Origin: Cellulomonas uda
GTDB taxonomy: Bacteria; Actinomycetota; Actinomycetes; Actinomycetales; Cellulomonadaceae
Reading direction: 5' to 3'
Assembly: GCF_006538705.1 (NCBI RefSeq)
Contig: NZ_BJLP01000017.1
Coordinates: forward strand, 1 to 64,000
Length of the DNA stretch: 64,000 nucleotides
This document shows, one piece after another, positions 53,245 to 61,168 of this stretch. A program made the position numbers and the translations under genes. Positions within the stretch are counted from its first letter, which is position 1; each line of letters begins with the position of its first letter. Below the pieces are notes generated by a model. That model made no database searches. It had not been told where the DNA came from and was given only the letters and a program-made list of their open reading frames with translations.

Positions 53245-54384
53245 TCAGGACGGTGTGCGTGCCCGCCAGGCGACGACGCCACCGGTGAGGTTCGCGGCCT
53301 GCACGCCCGCCGCGCGCAGCACCTGCGCCGCGGCGTGCGAGCGCGCGCCGGCGTGGCACACGACGACCACGTCGCGGCCGTGCTCCCACGCGCGCAGCGC
53401 GGACCCGTCGAGCACGCGTGCGAGCGGCACGTGCACCGCCCCCGGGAACGGCGTGGCCTCGACCTCGTACGCCTCGCGCACGTCGACGACGACGACCGGG
53501 TCGGCCGGGTCGTCGAGCCGCTCCGCCAGGGCGTCGACGCTGACGGCCGGCACGTCGTCGGGCGGCACGTCGTCGGCCGGCACGTCGTCGGCCGGCACGT
53601 CGTCGGCCGGCACGTCGGCACGCGGGACCACCGGGACCTGCGACCACCGCGCGCGCAGCGCGTCCACCACGAGCACGCGCCCCAGCAGCGGCTCCCCCAC
53701 GCCGCACACGAGCTTGACGACCTCGGTCGCCATGAGCGACCCCACCTGCCCGCACAGCGCACCGAGCACGCCCGCCTCGGCGCACGAGGGCACCTCGTCG
53801 GGCCGCGGCTCGCGCGGGAACAGGTCACGCAGCGTGACGCCCGCACCGCTCGGCGGCGCGGACCAGAACACGCTCACCTGGGCGTCGAACCGCAGCACCG
53901 AGCCCCACACCACGGGCACGCCGAGGGCCGCGGCGGTGTCGGACACCAGGTAGCGGGTCGGGAAGTTGTCGGTCCCGTCGACCAGCACGTCGTAGCCCGC
54001 GAGCACGTCGGCGGCGTTCTCGCGGGTGAGCCGCACGTCGTGCCGGACGACGACGACGCCCGGGTCGATCGCCGCGACCGCGTCGGCCGCCGAGTCGACC
54101 TTGCGCCGCCCGACGTCCGACGAGCCGTGGACCACCTGCCGCTGCAGGTTGCTGAGGTCGACCTCGTCGTCGTCGACGACGCCGATCGTGCCCACGCCCG
54201 CGGCCGCGAGGTACTGCAGCACGGGGGCGCCCAGCCCGCCCGCGCCCAGCACGCACACGCGCGCGGACCGCAGCCGGCGCTGGCCGGTCAGGCCGATGCC
54301 CGGCAGCAGCAGGTGCCGGGCGCTGCGCACCCGCTGCTCGTCGTCGAGCTCGACGACAGGCTCCACGACCGCGGGAATGCGCAC
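53245..54384 (-). CDS. MoeZ-type adenylyltransferase-sulfurtransferase (ThiF + rhodanese)
   Basis: A 379-residue two-domain protein. The E1-like part has VCVLGAGGLGAPVLQYLAAA (ATP site), DLSNLQRQVVHGSSDVGRRK, LVDGTDNFPTRYLVSD; the rhodanese part (about 285-379) has VVVVDVREAYEVEATPFPGA and the active-site loop VVVVCHAGARSHAAAQVL with the persulfide Cys. In mycobacteria MoeZR activates MoaD and CysO with sulfur, so it should charge the MoaD of this operon. The linker at about 254-275 consists of PADDV repeats encoded by a 15-bp tandem repeat (around 53560-53620). Start GTG 54384. Confidence 0.9.
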   Translation of the reverse strand: MRIPAVVEPVVELDDEQRVRSARHLLLPGIGLTGQRRLRSARVCVLGAGGLGAPVLQYLAAAGVGTIGVVDDDEVDLSNLQRQVVHGSSDVGRRKVDSAADAVAAIDPGVVVVRHDVRLTRENAADVLAGYDVLVDGTDNFPTRYLVSDTAAALGVPVVWGSVLRFDAQVSVFWSAPPSGAGVTLRDLFPREPRPDEVPSCAEAGVLGALCGQVGSLMATEVVKLVCGVGEPLLGRVLVVDALRARWSQVPVVPRADVPADDVPADDVPADDVPPDDVPAVSVDALAERLDDPADPVVVVDVREAYEVEATPFPGAVHVPLARVLDGSALRAWEHGRDVVVVCHAGARSHAAAQVLRAAGVQAANLTGGVVAWRARTPS

Positions 54385-54478
54385 GCGCCCAACCTACGTC
54401 GCGGCACCCGCCCGACGCCCAGCCGATCGGGTGGGGAAAATCGCGCGCGGCGCGACGTCCCGCACCCGACGGGCCCGG

Positions 54479-54871
54479 TCAGTCGAAGTCGAGCAGGTCA
54501 CCCAGCCAGGAGTCGCGCTTCTTCTTGCGCCGGTAGCGGGGGTCGCCGTAGCGCGGGTCGTACGACGAGCCGTAGCGGGACCGGTCGTCGCGGGACTCGT
54601 CGTACCTGGGCTCGTCGTACCTGGGCTGGTCGTACCTGGGCTGGTCGTACCTGGGCGCGCGGGCGTCCTGCGGCGGCGTGCCGTACACCGGTGCGCCGGG
54701 CGGGGTGGCCGGTGCCGCCGCACCCGGCGCGGGGAGCGCCGCGGCGCGGTCGAGGATCTTGTCGAGCTCACCGCGGTCCAGCCAGATCCCGCGGCACGTC
54801 GGGCAGTAGTCGATCTCGACGCCCTGCCGCTCGGACATCACGAGCTCGGCTTGGTCGACGGGGCACTTCAT
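54479..54871 (-). CDS. zf-TFIIB zinc-ribbon protein with Arg-Tyr-Asp repeat tail
   Basis: A 130-residue protein. Residues 1-42 form a TFIIB-type zinc ribbon: MKCPVDQAELVMSERQGVEI, DYCPTCRGIWLDRGELDKIL. The central part is Pro/Ala-rich, and the tail has PRYDQPRYDQPRYDEPRYDE-type repeats encoded by a 15-bp tandem repeat (about 54600-54655), then RYRRKKKRDSWLGDLLDFD with a positive patch and an acidic end. The family is common but its role is unknown; nucleic-acid or metal-related functions are guesses. ATG 54871. It is preceded by 94 nt after the aminotransferase gene and is probably separate from Moco genes. Confidence 0.85.
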   Translation of the reverse strand: MKCPVDQAELVMSERQGVEIDYCPTCRGIWLDRGELDKILDRAAALPAPGAAAPATPPGAPVYGTPPQDARAPRYDQPRYDQPRYDEPRYDESRDDRSRYGSSYDPRYGDPRYRRKKKRDSWLGDLLDFD

Positions 54872-54965
54872 GGCGCGCTCCTGAGGGTTCGGGGGCCTGA
54901 CCTCACCCCAACGAGCGGACGGCCGCGCTGGTGCCCGGATCGTCCGGACCCGTCGTCGGCCGGGC

Positions 54966-56132
54966 TCAGAGCGTGCGCTGCCAGGCCACGATGCGGTCGA
55001 CCGCCTCGCGCACCACGTCGGGCGACGACGCGAACGACAGCCGCACGTACCGCGACCCGTCGACGGGGTCGAAGTCCGTGCCGGGCGTGAGCGCGACGCC
55101 GGCCTCGTCGAGCAGCCGCGCGCACCACGTCACGGAGTCGAGGCCCGCGGCGGACACGTCGCCGTACAGATAGAACGCGCCGTCCGCGGGCGCCACGTGC
55201 GTCCAGCCGACCTCGGGCAGCCGCTCGAGCAGGAGCGCGCGCGAGCCCGCGTACCGCTCGACGTTCTCGCGTGCGGCGGCCATGCCCTCGGGCGAGAACG
55301 CGGCGACGCCCGCGTGCTGCGCGAGCGCGGGCGGGCACAGCGCGACGTTCCCGGCGAGCGCGTCCACGGGCGAGACCAGGTCGTCGGGCAGGACGAGCCA
55401 GCCGAGCCGCCAGCCCGTCATCGCCCAGTACTTGGAGAACGAGTTGACGACGACCGCGCCCGCGTCCAGGTAGCGCGCGGCGGTCGCGACCTCCGCGTCG
55501 GTGTACGTGATGCCGTGGTAGATCTCGTCGCTCACGAGCCGCACGCCGTGCGCGCCGCACCATCCGGCCAGGGCCTCGAGCTCGGCGGCGTCGATCATCG
55601 TCCCCGTCGGGTTGGCGGGTGACGCGACGACGAGCCCGTCGAGCGGACGCTGCGCGTGCGCCTCCTCGAGCATCGCGACCGTCGGCTGGAACCGGGTGGC
55701 CGGGCCGGCGGCGAGCTCGACGACCTCGCACCCGAGCGCCGCGAGGATGTTGGTGTACGCGGGGTAGCCGGGCCGTGCGAGCGCGACGCGGTCGCCCACG
55801 TCGAACGCGGCGAGGAACGTGAGCATGAACCCGCCCGACGAGCCGGTGGTCACGGCGATGCGCGCCGGGTCGAGCTCCACGCCGTACCAGCGGGCGTAGT
55901 GCGCGGCGATCGCGGCGCGCAGCCCGGGGGCGCCCAACGCCTCGGTGTAGCCCAGGTCGCCGGTGGTCAGCAGCTCCACGGCACGCCGCCGCACCACGTC
56001 GGACGCGCCGGTGGCCGGTTCGCCCGCGCACAGGTTGAGCACGTGCTCGCCCGCGGCGCGCCGCGCGTTGGCCGCCGCGATGATCTCCATGACCGCGAAC
56101 GGGGGGACGTGGGCCCGGGCTGCAACCTTCAC
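54966..56132 (-). CDS. Class I/II pyridoxal-phosphate aminotransferase
   Basis: A 388-residue fold-type I aminotransferase resembling aspartate/alanine-type AspC-AlaT enzymes. Seen: LNLCAGEPATGASDVVRRRA, LGYTEALGAPGLRAAIAAHY, VTTGSSGGFMLTFLAAFDVG, SPANPTGTMIDAAELEAL, VSDEIYHGITY and the PLP lysine NSFSKYWAMTGWRLGWLV. The C-terminal small domain has YVRLSFASSPDVVREAVDRI with the carboxylate-binding Arg. The amino-acid specificity cannot be read from sequence. Start GTG 56132. It is 42 nt downstream of the phosphatase gene. Confidence 0.9.
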   Translation of the reverse strand: MKVAARAHVPPFAVMEIIAAANARRAAGEHVLNLCAGEPATGASDVVRRRAVELLTTGDLGYTEALGAPGLRAAIAAHYARWYGVELDPARIAVTTGSSGGFMLTFLAAFDVGDRVALARPGYPAYTNILAALGCEVVELAAGPATRFQPTVAMLEEAHAQRPLDGLVVASPANPTGTMIDAAELEALAGWCGAHGVRLVSDEIYHGITYTDAEVATAARYLDAGAVVVNSFSKYWAMTGWRLGWLVLPDDLVSPVDALAGNVALCPPALAQHAGVAAFSPEGMAAARENVERYAGSRALLLERLPEVGWTHVAPADGAFYLYGDVSAAGLDSVTWCARLLDEAGVALTPGTDFDPVDGSRYVRLSFASSPDVVREAVDRIVAWQRTL

Positions 56133-56174
56133 GCCCTCATCCTGCCCGCCCGCAGGCCCGGCGCGCGGCCCGGG

Positions 56175-56693
56175 TCAGGGGGTGGCGGTGGAGAGCGCGG
56201 CGCGGACGTGGGCGACGACGCCGTCGGCGGCGGCCTCGATCTGGGCGAGGCAGTCCTCGAAGTCCTGCATGCCGCCGTACCAGGGGTCGTCGATGTCGAG
56301 CACGTGCTCGGGCTCGCCGGGTCCGACGACGGGCGCGGCGGGGTCGAACCGGCGGAGCATGACGATGCGGTCGGCCACCTCGGCGGGTGCGAGCCGCCGC
56401 AGCGCGCGGGCGTGCTGCGCGGTGGCGGGCAGGAGCAGGTCGCGGGAGGTCAGCTCGGTCGCGGTGACACGGTGCGCGCGGTGGCCGTCTCCGGTCGGGT
56501 AGCCGTGCGCGGCGAGCACGGAGCGGGCGCGGCGGTCGACGGGGTTGCCGTGCTCCTCGTCGGACACCCCGGAGGAGTCGACGACGACGAGGTCCCCCAG
56601 CCCGGCCGCCTCGAACCGGTCCCGCAGGACGATCTCGGCCATCGGGGAGCGGCAGATGTTGCCCGTGCAGACGGTCATCACGCGGTAGGTCAC
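56175..56693 (-). CDS. Low-molecular-weight protein-tyrosine phosphatase
   Basis: A 172-residue phosphatase. Seen: the P-loop VMTVCTGNICRSPMAEIVLR (C-X5-R near residues 9-15), RRFDPAAPVVGPGEPEHVLD, and the general-acid loop DIDDPWYGGMQDFEDCLAQI with DPWYG. This is the PtpA/Wzb class, acting on tyrosine-phosphorylated proteins or arginine phosphate. No tyrosine kinase or exopolysaccharide genes are adjacent. GTG 56693 is the start. Confidence 0.92.
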   Translation of the reverse strand: MTYRVMTVCTGNICRSPMAEIVLRDRFEAAGLGDLVVVDSSGVSDEEHGNPVDRRARSVLAAHGYPTGDGHRAHRVTATELTSRDLLLPATAQHARALRRLAPAEVADRIVMLRRFDPAAPVVGPGEPEHVLDIDDPWYGGMQDFEDCLAQIEAAADGVVAHVRAALSTATP

Positions 56694-57012
56694 GCCTCAT
56701 CCTCCCCCAGCGGGGTGGCCCGCTGGCCTGCGTGTTCACCTCCGCTTGACTTTGGGTTCACCCACCCGCACCCTGGACATAGCACCGGTGACACGAGTCA
56801 ACGGACATACCGAAGCCTCGGGCGCCTCGACGTGGAGCCGCCACCCGCCGGTGCCGTACCACGGTGACCCACCCTCACCGCCGCTTCCTTGTGCGGGCAG
56901 CTCTCGGGCGACGGCGCCCTGGCTCTGCCCGGTCCGGCGCCCCGTCACGGACGCCGGTGACCCGCGCTGCCCGACGCTCCCCGGCGTGGCAGCCGAGAAC
57001 GGAGATGACCGG
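56694..57012. other. Divergent promoter region upstream of the GH81 gene
   Basis: 319 nt between the phosphatase (minus) and the glucanase (plus). It holds CTTGACTTTGGG (TTGACT at about 56745, a -35-like box) and CATAGC further on, but the spacing is not convincing. No CelR-like TGGGAGCGCTCCCA palindrome was seen. The long glucanase leader has no recognised RNA motif. Confidence 0.4.
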
Positions 57013-59946
57013 ATGCCTCCCCTCGCCCACCCGTCACGGACCGGGGTACCGCGCCCCGCGCCCGACCCGCGACCCCTGCCGGCCCGCCGCACGGTCGTCG
57101 CGCTCGTCGCAGCCGCCGCGCTCGTCGTGTCGCTGCTCCAGGCCGTCGCCCTCAGCCCCGACCGCGCGCAGGCCGCGACCGTCGGCTCGGGCAGCTACGC
57201 CGACTCCGCCCCCGCCGGTGCCGCCGTGCCCACCGAGTGCAACGACCGCCCGATCACCAACCCGCGCGCGCACGTCACGTCGAGCTTCCCGTCGGGTGCG
57301 ATCCCGACGAACGACTGGTGGACCTCGCTGCTGTGGCGCAAGTTCGACTGCTCCGCGGTCTCCGCGGCGCTCGCGGCCCACCCGGCCGTCTTCCAGGCGT
57401 ACACCGACGGCCTGGGCGTGAGCTACCCGACGACCCCGTCCATCTCCGGCACCGCCACGGGCGTCTCCGAGTACCACTACTCCTACGCGGAGGACGTGCG
57501 GATCGGCCTCGCGGGCCTGACCGCCGACGGCAAGGTCGACGGCTACTCCGACTGGACCGTGAGCGAGCTGTGGAGCAACGGCTCGAGCAGCCTGCGCACG
57601 ACGTTCGGGCACGGCCTGCCGTTCGTCTACGCGACCAAGACCGGTGCGGGCGACGCGACCCTGACGACGCAGGGCACGCCCACGGTGTGGAGCAACAGCG
57701 GCGGAGCGATCGGGTTCACGGTCAACGGCCACGACTACGCCGCGTACGCCCCCACGGGCGCCACGTGGACGGTCTCGGGCACCACGATCCGCTCGTCCCT
57801 CTACAACCGTGACTTCTTCTCCGTGGCGGTGCTGCCGGCCACGGGCAGCGCGTCCGGCCGGGCCGCCGCCCTCGCCGCGTACGCGCCGTACGCGCACAAC
57901 CACGTCACGGGCACCAAGGTCTCCTGGTCGTACGACGAGGCGTCGGCGAAGATGACCGCGACGTACGCGTTCACCACGCAGGCCAAGCAGGGCTCCGGCA
58001 CCGGCACGGTCTTCGCGCTCTACCCGCACCAGCGCGACCACCTCACGGGCGTCACGCCGAGCAGCTACTCCTACGTCTCGCCGCGCGGCCCGATGCGCGT
58101 CGTGATCGGGGCGTCGCAGTTCCGCACGGTCACCACGTTCAACGGCGTGCTCCCGCAGCTCGCCAACACGGGCTTCTCGTCGGGCGCGGACGCCTCCCAG
58201 CTGGCCGGGTACGTCAACGACGTCGCCGCGACCGACCCGTTCGCGGGCTTCGGTGAGGACACGTACTGGACGGGCAAGGCCATCGGCCGCGCCACGCAGG
58301 TCATCCAGATCGCCAACCTCACCGGCAACACCGCGGCGCGGGACACGCTGCTGAGCAAGGTCAAGGCGCGCCTCACCGACTGGATGACCGCGTCGCCCGG
58401 CGAGACGCAGCGCCTGTTCGCGTACAACCAGGCGTGGGGCACGCTGATCGGCTACCCCGCCTCCTACGGCTCGGACACCGACCTCAACGACCACCACTTC
58501 CACTACGGCTACTACGTGGTGGGCGCGGCGACCGTCGCGCAGTTCGACCCCGCGTGGGCCGCGAGCTCGGCGTACGGGTCGATGGTCAACACCGTCATCA
58601 AGGACGCGGCGAACTGGGACCGCACCGACACGCGCTTCCCGTTCCTGCGCGACTTCGACATCTACGCCGGGCACGACTGGGCGTCCGGGCACGGCGCGTT
58701 CGGCGCCGGCAACAACCAGGAGTCGTCGTCGGAGGGCATGAACTTCGCGTCCGGGCTCATCCAGTGGGGCCAGGCCACGGGCAACACCACCGTGCGTGAC
58801 CTGGGCATCTACCTCTACACGACCCAGGCGTCCGCTATCCAGAACTACTGGTTCGACGACGACGACGAGGCGTTCCCCGCCGCGTTCGGCCACTCGACGG
58901 TCGGCATGGTCTGGGGCGACGGCGGCGCCTACGCCACGTGGTTCTCCGCCGAGCCCGAGATGATCCAGGGCATCAACCTGCTGCCCTCCACCGCGGGCCA
59001 CCTGTACCTGGGCTACAACCCGGCCTACATCACGCGGAACATCGCCGAGCTCGAACGCAACAACGGCGGACCCGCGACGGTCTGGCAGGACATCATCTGG
59101 GAGTTCCAGGCGCTCGCCGACGCCCCGAAGGCCCTGGCCCAGTTCCGGTCGCAGGCCTCGTCGTACGCCGTCGAGGAGGGCGAGTCCCGGGCGCACACGT
59201 TCTACTGGCTGAAGAACCTCGCGGGCGTCGGCACGGTCGACCGGTCGGTCACCGCGAGCACGCCGCTGCACGCGGTGTTCCTCAAGAACGGGGTGCGCAC
59301 CTACCAGGCCGCGAACATGAGCGGCTCGGCGACCACCGTCCGGTTCTCCGACGGCACGACGCTCACCGTCCCGGCCCGCTCGGTGGCCGCGACGACGAGC
59401 GACGGGGCGACGACGAACCCCACGCCCACGCCCACGCCGACGCCGACGGTCACGCCGACACCCACGCCCACGTCGAGCCCCACGCCGACGACGAGCCCGA
59501 CGCCGACCCCGAGCCCCACGCCGACCACCGGCACGGGCGTCCCGGCCACGTCGCGCATCCAGGCCGAGGCGTACAGCGCGGCCTCGGGCGTGGACACGCA
59601 GGCCACGTCCGACGTGGACGGCGGGCAGAACGTCGGCTGGATCGCCAACGGCGACTGGCTGCGGTTCGACGGCGTGGACTTCGGCAGCACGCCGCGCACG
59701 CAGTTCGTCGCGCGCGTCGCGTCCGGCGCGGACGGCGGGGTCAGCGGCCTCGTCCAGGTGAGGCTCGGCTCGCCGACCGCACCGCCGATCGGGAGCTTCG
59801 CGATCGGCAGCACCGGCGGCTGGCAGGAGTGGCGCACGGTCCCGGGCAACATCGTCGGGACCACCGGCACGCACACCGTCTACGTCACGTTCGACTCCGG
59901 CCAGCCGGCGAACTTCGTGAACGTCAACTGGTTCACCTTCCAGTGA
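57013..59946 (+). CDS. Secreted GH81 endo-beta-1,3-glucanase with CBM6
   Basis: A 977-residue extracellular enzyme degrading beta-1,3-glucans such as laminarin, curdlan or fungal cell walls. Seen: a signal peptide (about 1-53, ending RAQA), the GH81 catalytic domain (about 70-780) with PTNDWWTSLLWRKF, LNDHHFHYGYYVVGAATVAQ near 490, and the catalytic NNQESSSEGMNFASGLIQWG near 569; then a Thr-Pro/Ser-Pro linker (about 802-842); then a CBM6 family binding module (about 845-977) with RIQAEAYSAASGVDTQATSD, NVGWIANGDWLRFDGV and VNVNWFTFQ at the end. The chosen ATG 57013 gives a normal signal. Probably induced by glucan through the convergent LacI-type regulator. Confidence 0.95.
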   Translation: MPPLAHPSRTGVPRPAPDPRPLPARRTVVALVAAAALVVSLLQAVALSPDRAQAATVGSGSYADSAPAGAAVPTECNDRPITNPRAHVTSSFPSGAIPTNDWWTSLLWRKFDCSAVSAALAAHPAVFQAYTDGLGVSYPTTPSISGTATGVSEYHYSYAEDVRIGLAGLTADGKVDGYSDWTVSELWSNGSSSLRTTFGHGLPFVYATKTGAGDATLTTQGTPTVWSNSGGAIGFTVNGHDYAAYAPTGATWTVSGTTIRSSLYNRDFFSVAVLPATGSASGRAAALAAYAPYAHNHVTGTKVSWSYDEASAKMTATYAFTTQAKQGSGTGTVFALYPHQRDHLTGVTPSSYSYVSPRGPMRVVIGASQFRTVTTFNGVLPQLANTGFSSGADASQLAGYVNDVAATDPFAGFGEDTYWTGKAIGRATQVIQIANLTGNTAARDTLLSKVKARLTDWMTASPGETQRLFAYNQAWGTLIGYPASYGSDTDLNDHHFHYGYYVVGAATVAQFDPAWAASSAYGSMVNTVIKDAANWDRTDTRFPFLRDFDIYAGHDWASGHGAFGAGNNQESSSEGMNFASGLIQWGQATGNTTVRDLGIYLYTTQASAIQNYWFDDDDEAFPAAFGHSTVGMVWGDGGAYATWFSAEPEMIQGINLLPSTAGHLYLGYNPAYITRNIAELERNNGGPATVWQDIIWEFQALADAPKALAQFRSQASSYAVEEGESRAHTFYWLKNLAGVGTVDRSVTASTPLHAVFLKNGVRTYQAANMSGSATTVRFSDGTTLTVPARSVAATTSDGATTNPTPTPTPTPTVTPTPTPTSSPTPTTSPTPTPSPTPTTGTGVPATSRIQAEAYSAASGVDTQATSDVDGGQNVGWIANGDWLRFDGVDFGSTPRTQFVARVASGADGGVSGLVQVRLGSPTAPPIGSFAIGSTGGWQEWRTVPGNIVGTTGTHTVYVTFDSGQPANFVNVNWFTFQ

Positions 59947-59997
59947 GCGTCCCACCGAGCGGCCCACCGCCGGAGCTGACCGGCGGCGGGTGACACA

Positions 59998-60033
59998 GCG
60001 GGGCCCGGCCGATCGCACCCGGCCGGGCCCCGC
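59998..60033. terminator. Bidirectional terminator between GH81 and LacI genes
   Basis: GCGGGGCCCGGCCG (59998-60011) and CGGCCGGGCCCCGC (60020-60033) form a perfect 14-bp stem with an 8-nt loop between the convergent genes. Confidence 0.88.
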
Positions 60034-60060
60034 GGCGTCGTCGTCCGGACGCGCGTGCCG

Positions 60061-61041
60061 TCAGGTCGACGCGCGCGTCACCACGTGGAACACGTCGTCC
60101 GGCCGGGTAGGCCGCGGCCGCGCCGGGTCGAGCGCCGCGAGCACCGCCTGGGCCAGGTACTCGGCCTGCGCGTCGATGGCCTGCCACACGGTCGTCAGCG
60201 GCGGGGTCGCCAGGCGGGCGACCGGGATGTCGTCGACCCCGATCACCGCGAGGTCCTGCGGCACGAGCAACCCCTGGTCGTGCGCCGCGGCCAGGACCGC
60301 GAGCGCCACCTCGTCGTTGTACGCGGCGACTCCCGTCGCGGGCTCGTCGGCCCGCCACGCCGCGAGCGCCGCGGACGCCGAGCCGACCGTCAGCTCGACC
60401 TCCGTCACGCGCGGCTCCGGGAGGCCGAGGCGCGCGCACGCGGCACGGACACCCGAGATGCGGCGCTCCGCGAACGCGGACAGCCGCGCGTCGGCCGGCG
60501 CCGCGTACGCGAGCACCCGGTGCCCCCGCTGCGCGAGGTGCTCCACCTGGAGCTGGCCGATCGCGGCCTGCGGCACGGAGAACGTCTGGGGGTGCGGGTC
60601 CTCGTCGAGCGCCGCGTCGACGACGACGATGCCCGCACGCGTCATGGCACGCGCGTCCTGCTCGGCGAACGGCAGCAGCCCCAGCACCGCGCACGGCGTC
60701 ACCGCGCGCCACAGGTCGGTCAGCGGCCGCGACCCGCGGCTGATGTGCACCAGCACCGACAGGCCGTGCTCGTGCAGCGACGTGGTGACGTGGTCGATCA
60801 GCGAGTCCAGCAGCGGCCCGACCGTCCAGTCCGGCAGGACGCACAGCACCAGGTCGCTGCGCCCCGAGCGCAGCGCCCGCGCGGCGGCCGACGGCGTGTA
60901 GCCGAGCCGCGCGGCCGTGTCGAGGACACGCTTGCGGGTCGCGTCGGTGATGACGACTCCCTGCTTCGCGTTGAGCACGTAGCTCACGGTGGTGCGCGAG
61001 ACCCCGCTCTCGCGGGCGACGTCAGCACTGGTGACCCGCAC
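60061..61041 (-). CDS. LacI-family transcriptional regulator
   Basis: A 326-residue repressor. Seen: the helix-turn-helix and hinge MRVTSADVARESGVSRTTVS, YVLNAKQGVVITDATRKRVL, DTAARLGYTPSAAARALRSG, then the periplasmic-binding-like core with GVAAYNDEVALAVLAAAHDQ, LAVIGVDDIPVARLATPPLT. The ligand-binding domain is complete. Most actinobacterial members control sugar use; the adjacent glucanase gene is an obvious candidate target, though no operator was found in its leader. GTG 61041 is the start. Confidence 0.92.
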   Translation of the reverse strand: MRVTSADVARESGVSRTTVSYVLNAKQGVVITDATRKRVLDTAARLGYTPSAAARALRSGRSDLVLCVLPDWTVGPLLDSLIDHVTTSLHEHGLSVLVHISRGSRPLTDLWRAVTPCAVLGLLPFAEQDARAMTRAGIVVVDAALDEDPHPQTFSVPQAAIGQLQVEHLAQRGHRVLAYAAPADARLSAFAERRISGVRAACARLGLPEPRVTEVELTVGSASAALAAWRADEPATGVAAYNDEVALAVLAAAHDQGLLVPQDLAVIGVDDIPVARLATPPLTTVWQAIDAQAEYLAQAVLAALDPARPRPTRPDDVFHVVTRAST

Positions 61042-61120
61042 GGCTGACCTCCTCGTCCCATCCTCGCGACACCGGCACGGCTGCTCGATCGTAGACCTGA
61101 TCAGGCACGACGCGGCCGCG

Positions 61121-61160
61121 CACGCACGTCCCGGCGCACCGGGGCGCCGGGACGTGCGTG
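61121..61160 (-). terminator. Terminator after the phytase-like gene
   Basis: CACGCACGTCCCGGCGC (61121-61137) pairs with GCGCCGGGACGTGCGTG (61144-61160) in a perfect 17-bp stem with a 6-nt loop, 8 nt beyond the stop codon of the gene at 61169. Confidence 0.9.
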
Positions 61161-61168
61161 GTGCGAGG

